Shown here: positions 11,325 to 23,615 of the stretch, in pieces
Layout: every line of letters begins with the position of its first letter
Numbering within the stretch: the first letter of the stretch is position 1
Assembly (NCBI GenBank): GCA_032629725.1
Contig: JAFEVB010000004.1
Span: 434,001 to 498,000 of the forward strand
Direction of reading: 5' to 3'
DNA: 64,000 nucleotides
Source: Gremmenia infestans
Lineage: Eukaryota; Ascomycota; Leotiomycetes; Helotiales; Hamatocanthoscyphaceae
The notes under the pieces: model-generated
Databases searched by the model: none
The model's input: the letters and a program-made list of their open reading frames with translations, nothing else
What the model was told of the DNA's origin: nothing
Translations under genes and position numbers: made by a program

Positions 11325-13103
11325 AGAACAATAACAATAATCATGTCATATAATAGTATAGTACTAAATCGAATGATATAATACTCGAGACTGTAAATAC
11401 AAGCAAGTAAGTAGCGACTAAAGATAAAACTATGCGTGCGGATGCGGTGTATAAATGCGTCAACGGTTAAGATCAGCTAGGATTTCTTGACAGCTGAAGA
11501 TGGAGTAGGTGGGAGTGGATACAATACTTGGCTTTAGCTTTTGCCTAGGCTACCATCAGGCTGGGCCCTCGAATTCTAGGTATCGACGATCTGATCTGAT
11601 CTGATCGGGCCATGGAATGGAGGAAAGTGCATATAGGCTTGATAGCATGATAGAAAAAGGATTTAGTAGACAATTATATAGCGATAATATTGCAGGGCTG
11701 AGAGATGCGGGTTTGTAGCGTGGGAGATGGCAGGCACTAAATAAACTCTAAAGTGGATAGAAAGAAGCATTGAACATACGGGCGGGTATTTCTTAAATTT
11801 AAAGTATACTAATCTAATAGTCTTCTGTAGATTTATGGGCACATTTCGCGCTGTGGATTAGTTGAACGGTCAGAATCGAGATCATATTATCCAGCGCCTA
11901 TGACTATTATATTCTAATAACACTTTCCTAGAATGTCTGCAAGAGGTCAAGGTTTCCAATCAGAGTCTCTGACTATTTTCACATCTGTCATATCTTACTA
12001 GAAGTAGATTTTGCGCCCCGAAAGATCTGGAAGTGAAGAATAAAAAAGCGCAGAAGAAAGAAAGGGAAAAAGGCGTGGCATGAAAATATCTAGATCTCAA
12101 TGCTTGTGATATCTATCTGGGCGGACGATCAACGGTGCTGTCTTTGTGATCTGGATCACGGCCGAATTATACATTCATATAACACCTGATATGACTCCAT
12201 TCAAGCATAAAGGCTACAATGATAAACACAGCGAACGGATTCAATATGAAATAGCGAGCAGCGAGCATCCTCACAACGATGTAGCTAACTCTTAAGTGAA
12301 GACCTGTCTTTATCATAAAAAGCCAAGTGTATAAAGACAGGACTTCACCTAATGCGTTCAGCGCTACAAAAAGAGATATTTCAAATCGCCTAGTCCACAA
12401 GCTCATAAAGCCCTGTCTATAAAGTTACAATCTTACTAACCCTAATCCTAAAAGGAAGCAAGAAAGGATGATGCAAGTTCTCAAAACGAAAGCAATGATC
12501 GGAACTCGTGGGACCTTTTCGTAGCTTACTTGTAGGATATCTTTTATGTTTTTGTTTCCTTTTAACGTACCCCATTTCCCTACCCTCATGCTTGACGACC
12601 ATTAATGTAACGTTCCAAGCTGATGGCCAAGCAACTGATATCAGGAGGTCAAGGTTTTGGCCTCTGCAAAGTCACATATCGCGCTGAAAAGAAACTTTAT
12701 ATCGCCTAAGGTCGCCTAAGTAGGACTAGCTTGTGCTTCCTACTTCCCTCTAACTTGCCCAGATATTTTCCCGTTGTAGTACTCGTAGCAAGCCCAAGTA
12801 CCTAGTGAGATGTGGCCCCGTCACAGCTACATACTATATAGTACTAGTGGCAGCAGGGCTTGTGGAGTGAATGGCGGCACTAGGGGCTCCCATGCGGCTC
12901 GAACTGCCTCGAATGCGGCGTTAGCGTGTGGCTTGATCCTGTTTCATCCTGGAAAACGGGTACTGGTGGAAGAAGTGCTGTGCAGGCGGGCGGCTGGACG
13001 ATCGGACCTCGATTGGGATGCTGTGGCGTCGAGATGGTGATCATCTTGGATCTAGAATTGATGGGTCATCACATCGAGGGAAGGAAGATGTTGGGCGTCA
13101 AGG

Positions 13104-13144
13104 CAAGACAAGACAAGACAAGACAAGACAAGACAAGACAAGAC
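13104..13144. repeat. (AAGAC)8 microsatellite
   Basis: Eight near-perfect tandem pentamers, followed 30 bp later by two copies of a GGAATCGAAT unit (about 13171-13204). This is the longest simple repeat seen in the window. Confidence 0.9.
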
Positions 13145-13462
13145 CTTTATCGATAACTGACCAGTGACACGAACGGCACGAATCGAATGGAATCGAATGG
13201 AATCGACTTGATCGTCATCATGCCTGCTGCAAATCTTGAAAATACTGGTACAGTAAAGGACTTTGGAAATGGTCATGCATGCAACCTATGCCTAGGTACA
13301 GTACCTACCTACTGTACTGTACTGTAGTCATCGCCTACTCGAGCGATGTGGCTGCAGAAGCGCTTCGCCACAAAACTGTAATTTGCTACTGTATTCTGTC
13401 CCCCTCCCCTCCCCTAAGCCTGCTATGGACAATGCTCTCCTTGATCTTAGAGATCTTAGATT

Positions 13463-13513
13463 CTTAGGTACCTAAACCTAAGTAGGATTTACAGGTGACT
13501 ACCTAGGTACCTA
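13463..13513. repeat. Cluster of TACCTA/TAGGTA palindromes
   Basis: Holds the perfect 12-bp palindrome TTAGGTACCTAA (13464-13475) and, 25 bp on, TACCTAGGTA (13500-13509) running into another TACCTA. Similar half sites recur at about 243-262, 13296-13312, 14306-14325 and 21067-21096. Function unknown; only the symmetry is observed. Confidence 0.6.
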
Positions 13514-13642
13514 CTCATAACTCCGTAGCCCTTGGAGATGCACAAGACGGTCATGGCGTCCACATGGCTTCTACCGGGTTGGTGGGATCGCATACGAAGT
13601 AAATCCAATGTTTGGTGTGAGACATTTTCCCAAAGCTGTGGT

Positions 13643-13664
13643 ATGAGATGAGATGAGATGAGAT
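13643..13664. repeat. (GAGAT)4 microsatellite
   Basis: Four tandem pentamers in non-coding DNA; no gene context. Confidence 0.8.
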
Positions 13665-16600
13665 CGGTTCGGAAGCGGAAGCCGAAGGGGAAGGGGATCT
13701 TCCAATACAGTACGATATGTCTTCTCGAAGCGAGAAGGACTGCAACGTTGGGTTGGGTTGGAAAAGGGAGCTACCGTACACTATGCCTCACCAGGAAACT
13801 AGATACTCGAAAGGGCGACCCGGAGCTTCGGAAGTTATCTCGAACTCCACCCCACTTGCCGCTTCTTGAATCTTGAACTTTGAATCTTGCCATCTTGAGA
13901 AATTTGAATAGCGGCCGAAGAATAATTCTTCCGAAAAGTGCGTGGCAACTTCAACAACATTGTCATTCTCGACAAGTCCTTTTAGATATATTCCAAGGAT
14001 GGATCCTAGGAAGTCAAGCGTTTTAGTAAATTGATATGCAATAGACGTTGAGTTCTTTCACATCTCATCTTAGTTGCCACGTGAAGAAGAATACCAGGCA
14101 TCTTCCATGAACAAGCCGCCGTCGTTCGGGAAGATCCCGTCCTTTGCTAGGTGTAGTGTCGTTGTTCTCTCTAGCGTGATGAATAGGCAAACAAGCTGTG
14201 GATTTGTGGCTTCAAATCCTTGGCCAACTCCTACCGCTGGAGACTGCAGCTGGCCGTGTCGTGGTGGCATAACCTTTTGCATCACTTCTTGACATTAGGT
14301 CCTGTCTACCTACCTACTCGTAGGTATGTTGCTTGGCTCAAATTGGCCGGGTTATGAGCTAGACTACTTTGCGTCAAACATCTGCACTCCTGTCTGTCTG
14401 CACCCGGCGGTGTTCGTTGACTCGAGCGGTTCACGATGCAGCACAAGTCTCAAAGTGGCAGGCCACAACTTGTCCACTCAAGCCATTATACTTGCCTCGG
14501 CCTCGTGCAAATCAACACACATGAACTCACTAGACATACTGACTGTTCTACGATTGCGTCTTTGGATGAAAAGCAAGAAAATAGCTTCATCGCCACAAGT
14601 TTTGGTGGTATTCATGGGAAGCTACCCTGCGTTACCCATCATGGCGCGGGACTAGGCAAGGCTGATAGAGCCAAGTCTATCATTTCAGCGTGGTCAAGAG
14701 ACACTTTGCTACCTTTTCTCGATCTATTTCGTAACGGCCGAAAAAGCCACCTAGGACAGAAAAACACTTTAGAATTCAGCCATCCAGCCACAATCGCCGT
14801 ATTAGTACCGATGTACGCATGCTTTCAAGACACCTTTGTTCGGATCTTAGTTGCAATCGAATATGAAAGCCTCCCGCTCTTCGGGAGACTCCGCACAACA
14901 CCCAGAGAGGGAATCTGGACTTGCCTTCATCCAACAATAATCATTCATGTACGAGCACTGCGCGGCAATCTCGGTGTCACGGGTCTAACGAGGTACATTA
15001 TATGAACTGCATTTGAGGCGTCGTATAGCATGCTGCCACAAAATGACTCAAGGTCCTTCATTCAAAAATTGACAGGCCTTGGAAACGTCCTCAATCTTCC
15101 ATCTCCACCCCATCTGGCAGTAAAATCCAAGCTTTGATTACTCTATGATCCTAGCCAGCGGATCGGTACTATCTAATCCTACAGTCTGTGCCTCAAAACG
15201 GTTGAGGTGCAAAGCTTCACAGGCATCCAAATTAGATCTTTTGCAGCTTTTCTTTTTGGAGTTTAAGTGCAAACTAGACCAGACCAGCGAAGCGAAAGCC
15301 ACAACAAGCCAAAGTCCCAGAGTACCAATCTCAGCCAGTTAATTGCGCCGTCCGGAGAACTCCCTTCTTAATGGCAAGTCCGATGCAAATACAATATGCT
15401 CTGTCCCGCAACTGTTGCGCAAGCAGCAGGCTACACCGGGTATATAGCATTGTCCTTTGGAACAAGCACCAAGTGGTTCGAACTCATCAACAACCTTACG
15501 TAGCACATTCATGGTGGGCCTCGAAGACTCAAAGGCTGCATTTTTCCCTGCTGCATCGAACGAACAAACAGTTTTGTTTTTCTCTGCCCGCTCGCAAGAC
15601 AGGGACTATTACTGTAATAATTACTGTTCCCAAAGTTCTTTTAACGGGTATTGGCGGAATATTCTGGGGTATTATGTGACATATCTGGTGTACCGTACTC
15701 ATTCATCTGAGTGGCCTTCGCCTCCCCGCGGTCCTGGATGTTTCCACTGGAGGTTTAGTCTCATCAGTATGAGAATAAATGATTGGCAGCGAGGAAGTGT
15801 GGCTGACGTTCAAAGTCTCTTTTACATGGCTGCAGGTCTGGCCCAATAGAAATGTGGTCGAGAGATCGTCGTGTGTTTCAAAACACGCAGGATTTGACGA
15901 ATGATTAGGAAATCTCAAGATCCAACTAGTACCGAATAAGGTTGGAGGGAGGCCATCCTTCTGCATCCCAGTCAACGTCGGTACACATCCCGGCCCGGAC
16001 ATGCCTCAGCGTTGCGTGCTGTAAGTTTACGGAGTACTGTATGGAGTACCAGGAGTGGAGCATGCGACCATCACCCCTGGAACCATCCTGGACGCCCCAT
16101 CTCGAACCCTGCAATCTTCGTTATCCCACCTTCACTGCAATGCGGTCTAACGTCCGTCAGCAGAGGGGCTCGCAGGGCAGGGCAAGGCAGGGCAGGACAG
16201 GATTGCTTTGTACAGTATGGAGGTACGTACAGCACCTCAAGTTGCTGTCTGACTGCGAAAAGTAACCGGTCATTCTACTGTAGGGAGTAAGTCGAACCCC
16301 AGGTTCCTGGTCCTGGTCTTGGTCCTGGTCCAGCCTCTCTATATGCTTGCTCCGTCTCCATCAATCAGTCCAGACCAACTATAATGTCCGCCAGCACGCA
16401 CCACTCACTCGAGTTTCTACCTTGGCACCAAACGCCACACGCGGTGCAGTTCAGCAGTGCTAGGTTCTACAGTAACCGCAACAGATGTTCCAGCCGAAAG
16501 CTTCAGCCCTCCAGCAGCCCCAAGCTTGAAGCTTCAGACGCTAGAATCAAGGTACTACTATACTGTACAGAGTACCCATTAGTTGAACCCATGAACCGAA

Positions 16601-17578
16601 CCCCCAGCTCACAGCCCACAATACGCTACTCTGACTGCGGTCTGCATCCTACGCCATGTTATTTCCCATGAGCATACTACTTGGTAATTTACTACGAGTA
16701 CTACGCACTACGATGTGATTACTGCCACTGACATCTCGGATAAGGCCCCCTAATTACGCACACGGTCCTGTATTTTGACCCGGTTGTATGTGAAATTCAA
16801 GCTGTGACACTTTTAGTTAGTACCGTTACCCTTTACAGACATGTCTAAGTTCGGCCAAACTTCCCTTCAGATATATTAAAATTCTTCTCAAAAAGTGTTG
16901 CCGCAACTAGACTAGGAACCCCTTCGGCAAATTCACCAATATGGATACAGGCCTTGATGGCTGCCGTGTGTAATATCAGCCCCATACCTTAGTTTCTTTC
17001 TATTCACACACGACCAATTTAAAGTATAAACAAAAGCAACATGGAAGAAGGATCTGTCTGAGTCCTGCTGTTTGCTGGATGATGAGTGGCTCCTTTCTAA
17101 TTCCTCTCCTTCTTTCTTGTCCTGTAACGTCCTGTCGATCTGGACATTTCATTCGGTAGCTTGACAGCCTTAGCACTTCTTCATTCACGCACCATCCGTC
17201 CACGAGGAGATCGACCTTGCAGTCAAGCAACCGTTGAAATCCAGATCGCAAGCTCTCAGTGGCAAGCATTGTGATTCGTGGGCCCCAATCAAACTTCACC
17301 GGGCAGGCACCAGCTTTACCATATTCGAACCTGGTCTCTTCCGAATATATTTTGATATACCCTCCTTCTCGGTAACCATACAGCCAACGCTATTATACCG
17401 GTACCTGTGCACGTATACTACCCGCATGTGGGGTGTCTCGCAGTCTACATAAAAGTCAACCCCATCCCACTCGCCTACCACTGGCCTTTCTTACACCTCA
17501 CCGTCTTCTTTTCAAAGGTCATTTATACCTCCCACCACTTTATGTTTCTCTTCTTTCACTTCAATATTCTTCTTCGAC

Positions 17579-19295
17579 ATGTTGCTCACTATTAAACAGC
17601 CAGCACATCAAGGTTACAAGTCATTCCATGACTATACACCGCCTACGCCACCTTCTACCGCTCGTTTCTCTCCCCCAGTGGCATCGACTGCTTCTCCTTT
17701 CAGTGTCGTTTCTGTCGTCAACAAGTCTCTTCCTCCCCTACCAGCAAGGAAGTCAACACCACAGCCAATGTCGACCCCGCATAGAGGCTTGCCTCCACCG
17801 GCGGCCATGACATTGCCCCAACCAAGTCAGCAACAACAACAACAACAACAACAACAACCTCCACCACCACCACCACCACCGATCGCCCAGCCAACTTTAA
17901 GTCAGGCTCCACTAACTCAGCCCATGGGACAGTTACCTGCTCCTCCACAGCAATGGCAAGGAGCTGAAGAATCTATGAGAAACTGGCTACAAGCTAAGGC
18001 AGAAGAGGACAGGCGCAAGCAAGAGGAAGAGAAGACAAGACAGGAGTCACTTCGATTGGAGCAACGGAAAATTGAGCAAGAAATGTTGAGAGCGTCATTA
18101 AATGGGGGAATACCGCCCTACATGATTCCCATGGTATTTGCTGGAATGGGGGGTGGCAATCTACCGGGTGCCTCGCTCGAATGGGCTCAGCATTATATGG
18201 CACAAGCGCACCATCTCCAACAGCAACAGCAGAGTCAGCAACAGCCGCAGCTGCTTCCTTCGCAGGTGCAGACTACTCCTGAACAAGTACCCAGGAGAGA
18301 ATCTCGAGCACATGCCCAATCATTCAGTGGCCAGCAGCCTCCGGCACCTATGACATTGCCTTCCACTCCCGTAGTACCTGGTGGCACTCAACAAAGCGCT
18401 GGGTTTCTTCCCAGTTACCAGATGTCACCGGCCTCGAGAGCTCGACAAAATGCACAAGGGCAGGGGACAATTGTCCGGCCTCCTCCAACGTCTCATCTTC
18501 CTAGGCTGAATACAGGAGAAATGCTCATTCAACCACCTCCTCCAGGCCCTACCATGCAAATATTACCTGGCCAACCAGCGCACCCACTGCAACAGTCACA
18601 ATCAGTACAGCAGCAAGAAACTCAGTCTTCACCATCAATCTACTTTCATCATTGGCAGCCTCCGACTTCCCAAGCAGGTACGAGCAGTGGTATTCAGCCG
18701 GCTACACCTCCAGGCAAGCATAGATAATGTGCTGAATTTTAGAATGATAGAAGGTCAACTAACAGTTGGCATAGATCATACCTCATCCCCAAAGAAACGA
18801 AAGGCTACGGGACCTCAACAACCAGCACCACCACCAACCTCACAACCGCAGTATAGGTCACCGCCTTTCTCGCAGGCCGGATCATCGGTTTCAAACACAC
18901 CCTCCAGTCGACGACGTGGCCATTCAAGGCAGAGAAGTGACCTGTCAGCTAGGGGGCTCGATTCTTACGGCGGACCAGCGAGCCGACATCGACATACTGA
19001 AAGCAGCTTCAGTGGACAAAGCGTACCGTCACCACCAAATCAAGGCCAGTTTTCCGAGCCGGGACAATCTTCAATGGGCCAGATAGAGACGCGACGACGG
19101 TCTGGAGGTTCGAATCCAGTTTCGTCACTTCTGGAGCAAAGCGACTCGCGACCACAATCCCAGCAACATCAACATCAACAACCCCAACAAAACCCTCAGT
19201 ATGCGGGGGCTCCGGAGATGAGGCATGAGGAACGACGTACCACGCCCGAAGACGAAAATTTACGACGATCGAAGCGAGATGATGGACGAGATTAG
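17579..19295 (+). CDS. Gln/Pro-rich probable nuclear protein, unknown function
   Basis: Two exons. Exon 2 is 18775-19295. Exon 1 starts at 17579 and ends at either 18677 (GT donor) or 18713 (GC donor, AG|GCAAG). Both choices keep the frame and give 539 or 551 residues. The N-terminal third is Ser/Pro-rich, then a poly-Gln run followed directly by poly-Pro near residues 83-100. A charged helical segment (about 130-165, KAEEDRRKQEEEKTRQ) looks like a coiled coil, followed by a short hydrophobic Gly/Met/Pro patch. More Gln-rich sequence follows, then a basic SPKKRK motif straight after the splice join that could be a nuclear signal. The tail is Ser/Arg/Gln-rich. I recognise no named domain. Composition fits a transcription co-regulator or RNA-associated scaffold, but that is inference. 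The large empty flanks fit a developmentally controlled regulator. Confidence 0.75.
17827..17880 (+). repeat. CAA/CAG and CCA/CCG codon runs (poly-Gln then poly-Pro)
   Basis: In-frame trinucleotide repeat encoding about ten glutamines and then about eight prolines inside the Gln/Pro-rich gene. Likely length-variable among strains. Confidence 0.85.
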
Positions 19296-22200
19296 ATTTG
19301 TTTCAGAAAGAGCCATAGCCCATGTGCCCTGGATGGCCCTTGCACGCGGAATGAATAAGCAGCGCGAACCAAAACATCGAGACGATACTCCGTTCCGTGA
19401 CCCATCGGCTCTCTGGACATCAATATCAAATCTCATTTTCCTTGGATTTTTACATTACGTCCAGCCGGATTGGAGCCCTCGGCGCATTATTTCCTATTCT
19501 GGCTTTGCTTGCCTTGCGCCTTGCCGATTTATAAGATACCCATTTATTGCGCTTAGTCGCGAAACCTTTTCGTTCTACCGTGTAGTTTTCAAGCACGAAA
19601 GCTCTTACCTTTCGTCTCCCTGTGGCCCTATGTATGGGCTGGGCTGGTTGAAAACCCGAGGGGAGACTTTGTACAAACTGTATATTATCATTGACTTTGC
19701 TTCTTGAGATGATGGGGCAAGGACCCCACATTTGTTATATTATATCATGATGACTTTTCAATTCTATAGTACTTGGTGGACTTCATTTGGGTGGACTGGC
19801 ACGGGCTGTCAATCTGCAGCTTGCTGAAGGATGGAAGATGGAAGATTGGACGTAGCATAGTATGTATGCACGGGGGTCGGTCGGTCCACTTTGTAAATAT
19901 TACTTCTTTATGGACCGTACCGTTGATGGCTTAGGGAGCTGGGCTGGCAGGAAGCCAGGATGACGGCGCCATTGGCTTGTGTTATTGCATTGCATGAAAG
20001 GGGGGAAATTCCATAAGAAAGAAGGAAAACAGACAAACCGGAAGCATGCAAAAACGGAGCAACAATGGAGAGCTATCAATCAATCATGCTACTGGCATAG
20101 AATAGAAAAACAGGTCGAGCGAGGGAGAGCCAAGGCAAGGCAAGGCAAGGCAAATCTGCGCGTGCGCACCAGGTATTGTCTTTCTCCTACGAGAAAAACC
20201 AGCAAATACAAACCTTTCTCGCGAGACTTTCATTTCCTTTTCCCCAAGGTTCTTTCTTCTCTGCCATCGACCATAATGCCATGGACCATGCACATACTCC
20301 GTAGTAGAATACTTTGTATCAAATCTCCACCACTCGTCCGTAAAGTACAGTACAGTAAATAAGATCACAAGCAAGAAGACATCCCATTCCATCATCTCGG
20401 CTACCCCTCACTATACCGAAAGCAGAGATTACCCGCCAGGGTAACACGTCGCGCCAAGGGAGGGGAGTCTAGACGATCAAACATACGCGTGCGTACGTGC
20501 TTTCGTGCATTCGTGCGTTCATTCCGGCTCGATCCATGGCATGCCATGCCATGCCATGCCATGGTCATTCTTTTTCTCCGGGATGGGATGGGACGGGATG
20601 AATAGGTGGGGTGGGGTGAAGTGGGGTGGGTTACGGAACGGAGTACTACTGTAGGTTGATAGAATTTTAAAATTTTAAAATCCCGGTGCATAAGAGCCGC
20701 GTTATGGCGGGGGAATGAACGGGTTTGTTTCGTTTGGACGATAGAGGGTAGGGTGAAGGTGGAATGAAGGCCGAGGTGGAGGGAGGGAGGGAGGGAAGGA
20801 GATTATTGAGTTGGCGAGGCGGGGCGGGGTATAGTCCTGTATACCCAGTACATATGAGGTGCGAAAGGAGAGGGATTCCCGACCTGAAGAAGTCTTCTAG
20901 CCCGGTGTAGATACTGTCTGTGGCTGTCTGTGGTTCATGGACGGCGGATGGATGGAAGGATGACATGTGCTGATTGAAGCCACCGAGTCGATCTTGAGTC
21001 TTGCGGTGCTTCTTTCTATTGGGTATGGGACGGATGATGGACCGATTGGATGAATTTTACCTTTAAATACCTACCGAGATACCTACTTAGCTAGGTAATC
21101 GTACAGCTCTACAGTACGTACTCGTACATTGTTTCCGAATCCAGCAGGAGCGATATGTATAGGGCGAGTTGCAATTTGGCATACCGAGTACAATGAATGC
21201 ACGTGAGTCCGATACTATAACCTCACATAACCTACCCTTAGGTATTGAGGGATTTCAACCTTCTAAGCAGGATTTATTCCTTGCCAATCCCATCTTAGAA
21301 GTTCGTGCCGGGTTGGTGGTGAATTTCCCTTCTTTCCCACTTGAGATTGATTGCAAGTGGAATCAAATCAGTAAAGTGTTTCCAAGTTAAGCTAAGGTAC
21401 CTTCTCGCCTCAACTCTATTCTATCTCGGTGCAGATGTACAGTAGATGCAGATGCAGATGCAGATGCAGATGCAGGAAACCCCGCAGTAGTCCTTAAGGT
21501 ACAGTACAGTACTGACTTGTACAGTAATGTAAGCACGATAAGCCGCATGTGGATAGTTCGTTTCACATATAAACCTGACGCTTCTCAAAAGGTGCAGTGC
21601 GCTCTGCAGACGCCACGGGTTTATGTAAGCCACAGACAGCATGCATGAGCATGTGCGTTTTGCCCCAAGCCCGGCCCCGGCTAGGATCACGGAGGAAAAG
21701 ATGACCGGCGGCAAGGCAGGCCAGGCCAGGGCAAGGCAGGGAGATTTGAGGCCCGCCCCGCCCACATGCAATTTTCATGGGTGCAGTCTATATTGGGGAG
21801 ATGGAAGCTTATGAATGAGTGCCCGATTCGCTCATGTCGTTGTTTCGAATTGATGGGACGTTCATCTGATTTTCTGGCTTGCCAATGCTGTTTATTTCCC
21901 GGGGTATGGGTATTATTTATATTTCCCAATTCTATGGTCTGCTGGAGTCTAGACGCAGGGTGGGTACAGAATGCTGGTTATAGATTTAGTAAGCTAAGCG
22001 TACTGACAGTAGATGTATGGCTTGTAAGATTTGATGCATCCGACATGATGCGATGAGGAACAAGGCAGGCTACGAAGCATGTATGTAGGGCATTGTAGCT
22101 ATATCCTAAGCGGATCAACAGTTTTAATTCAAGCCAGAGGCAGAATATTTGTGACTTGTCTCTAGGTAAGTGACGCACTCGCGCCAACACGGATATGTGT

Positions 22201-22616
22201 GACATGACGGGAGAGGGGCATATATGCCTGCAAGTCATACAGCATAGCTTGCAAGGATCTAGTCTTACAACAAACGGTCTGGAAAGGAACTGATCACTTC
22301 AACTTGGACCAGTAGAGTGATCCCATGGATAATGAGGCAAGTCGACAAGGACCTTGAGTTCCGAACAACCCGCAGTGTTTGCAGCTGCGAGGTTGGGCAA
22401 GAATCCTTTTTCAAACAAAGCCCCTAGTAGGCTAAGCATCGACTCGCATGAATCAACACCTCTGATGATACTATTAAAATCTTTCGACTTGGATTGATGA
22501 AAATAGGAAACTGACTCAGAAATAAGACGGGCTAAGGTACATTATTCATATGTGTATATATTGCGCTCCAAACTCCAGACAGAAAAAGCAGACAATTGAC
22601 TGATTCTCATCATACA
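19296..22616. other. 3.3 kb gene-free tract with microsatellites
   Basis: No supported gene between the Gln/Pro-rich protein and the membrane protein. The first few hundred bases are probably a 3' untranslated region. Simple repeats are dense between 20.1 and 21.8 kb: AAGGC units near 20132-20152, CATGC units at about 20536-20562, G-rich GGGTG/GGGAT tracts at 20580-20632, GGGA units at about 20782-20806 and a GATGCA array at 21445-21474. The 9-mer TACTCCGTA occurs at 20295-20303, and TACAGTA-type motifs occur at 20344-20358 and 21437-21531. Confidence 0.5.
21445..21474. repeat. (GATGCA)5 microsatellite
   Basis: Five tandem hexamers in non-coding DNA, flanked on both sides by TACAGTA motifs. 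Confidence 0.85.
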
Positions 22617-23615
22617 TCATTGCAATTCATAAGGATGAGTCTGAGAGCGTGGGGGCGGCGCCTGCATTTCTGGTGGGGGAACATGTAACTCGGACGGCGA
22701 TGATGACAGTAACGGTACTCTAGTAGGATGTACTGCCGTTGAATTTGCGTCTTGCAGCTCCGACGGAGGCGCCCAATTCTCGTTTGCGTATAATGGCGGT
22801 GGTTTAGGGTCTGCGCTGCCTCGATGTTCATCCATCTGCATTTCCTTCTTCTCTCTCTTCTTTCGGAGAGATAATAGGTACCAGAAGCCAAGACCGGCAA
22901 TCGCAGCAAGGCCTGCAATTCCAAGGCCTGCCCCCAGTCCAGCCTTGGCTCCTGTACTCAGGCCCGTACTCGTATTTGTTGGAGTTGGGGTTGAAGTCGT
23001 GCTTGTGGCTGATGCTGTCGCGCTGACTGCTTGCGGACTGGTTGTTGAGGCCGAGGAAGAGACAGCGGATGAAGTTGAAAGACTGGTGGGTGACAAGGAT
23101 ACGGAAGAAGAGATTTTTATTCTCTTGCCAGTTGCGTCGACTGTAGCGTTTGAAACATTGAAGTATCCCGAAGTTGCGATCGTTGAGGTTTGACCATGGA
23201 CAAACAGCATGAAATTGAACTGATTGTTGAACGTAAGATCAAATTTCGCGCCTCCATCAGTGCCGTCGGTGTTGACCTTCCAGGTATATGAACTTTTGCT
23301 CTGAGCTATGGATTCTAAGGGTATCAAGCATGTCAGTCAAGGCTCTACAAACACATTATTACACCACTTACCCGAATTAGGGGGTCTATCTATCTCGGTG
23401 TTGGGCGTGCCCTTTTGATTGATGATCAAATCTACAACATCGGCATTTGTAACCCAGGAGACATCGAGTATATCGCCAACTTTGTAATCTTGAAAATTAC
23501 TCGGATTCGTTGTCGCAGTGCCGATATCTGGGGGGTTCTGAAAGTAATTCGAAGCAGCGAACGTGGACCTCGCCAGAAAAAGAACCGACGCTATTAGAAG
23601 AGGAAAGACGGCCAT
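22617..23615 (-). CDS. Single-pass membrane protein with Ser/Thr-rich stalk
   Basis: Two exons, 23615-23372 and 23314-22617, with a 57-bp intron (GTAAGT donor, TTAG acceptor) joined in phase 1, give 313 residues. Residues 1-20 are a cleavable-type signal peptide ending near Ala-Ala. A small extracellular domain follows (about 21-150) with beta-rich sequence and several possible N-glycosylation sites. A Ser/Thr stalk spans about 150-204, likely O-mannosylated. One Gly/Ala/Leu transmembrane helix lies at about 206-229, a stop-transfer RKKREKK, and a Pro-rich cytoplasmic tail of about 80 residues. This layout matches fungal Mid2/Wsc-like surface proteins, some of which sense wall stress, but no WSC cysteine domain is present. 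It is divergent from the glycosyltransferase gene with a 749-bp shared upstream region. Confidence 0.82.

Larger units (their letters stand above)
9364..17578. other. 8.2 kb gene-free tract with microsatellites and short palindromes
   Basis: I find no recognisable protein, RNA gene or transposon. Open frames here are short, alternate strands and match no known family; the longest (14436-15005) has no family features. The segment 10.9-12.2 kb is AT-rich. The tract contains numerous microsatellites and short TACAGTA, TACCTA and TACGGAGTA motifs, densest from 13.2 to 16.6 kb. The part next to 17579 is CT-rich and probably a promoter and long leader for the downstream Gln/Pro-rich gene. An unannotated non-coding RNA is possible but cannot be seen from sequence alone. 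Confidence 0.5.

Noticed and set aside
14436..15005. 189-codon plus-strand open frame in the gene-free tract
   Set aside because: No family features, mixed-composition peptide, no leader signals; long chance frames are expected in 8 kb of non-coding DNA.
19110..19125. GGTTCGAATCC B-box-like sequence
   Set aside because: Lies in the coding exon of the Gln/Pro-rich gene and no cloverleaf can be built around it.
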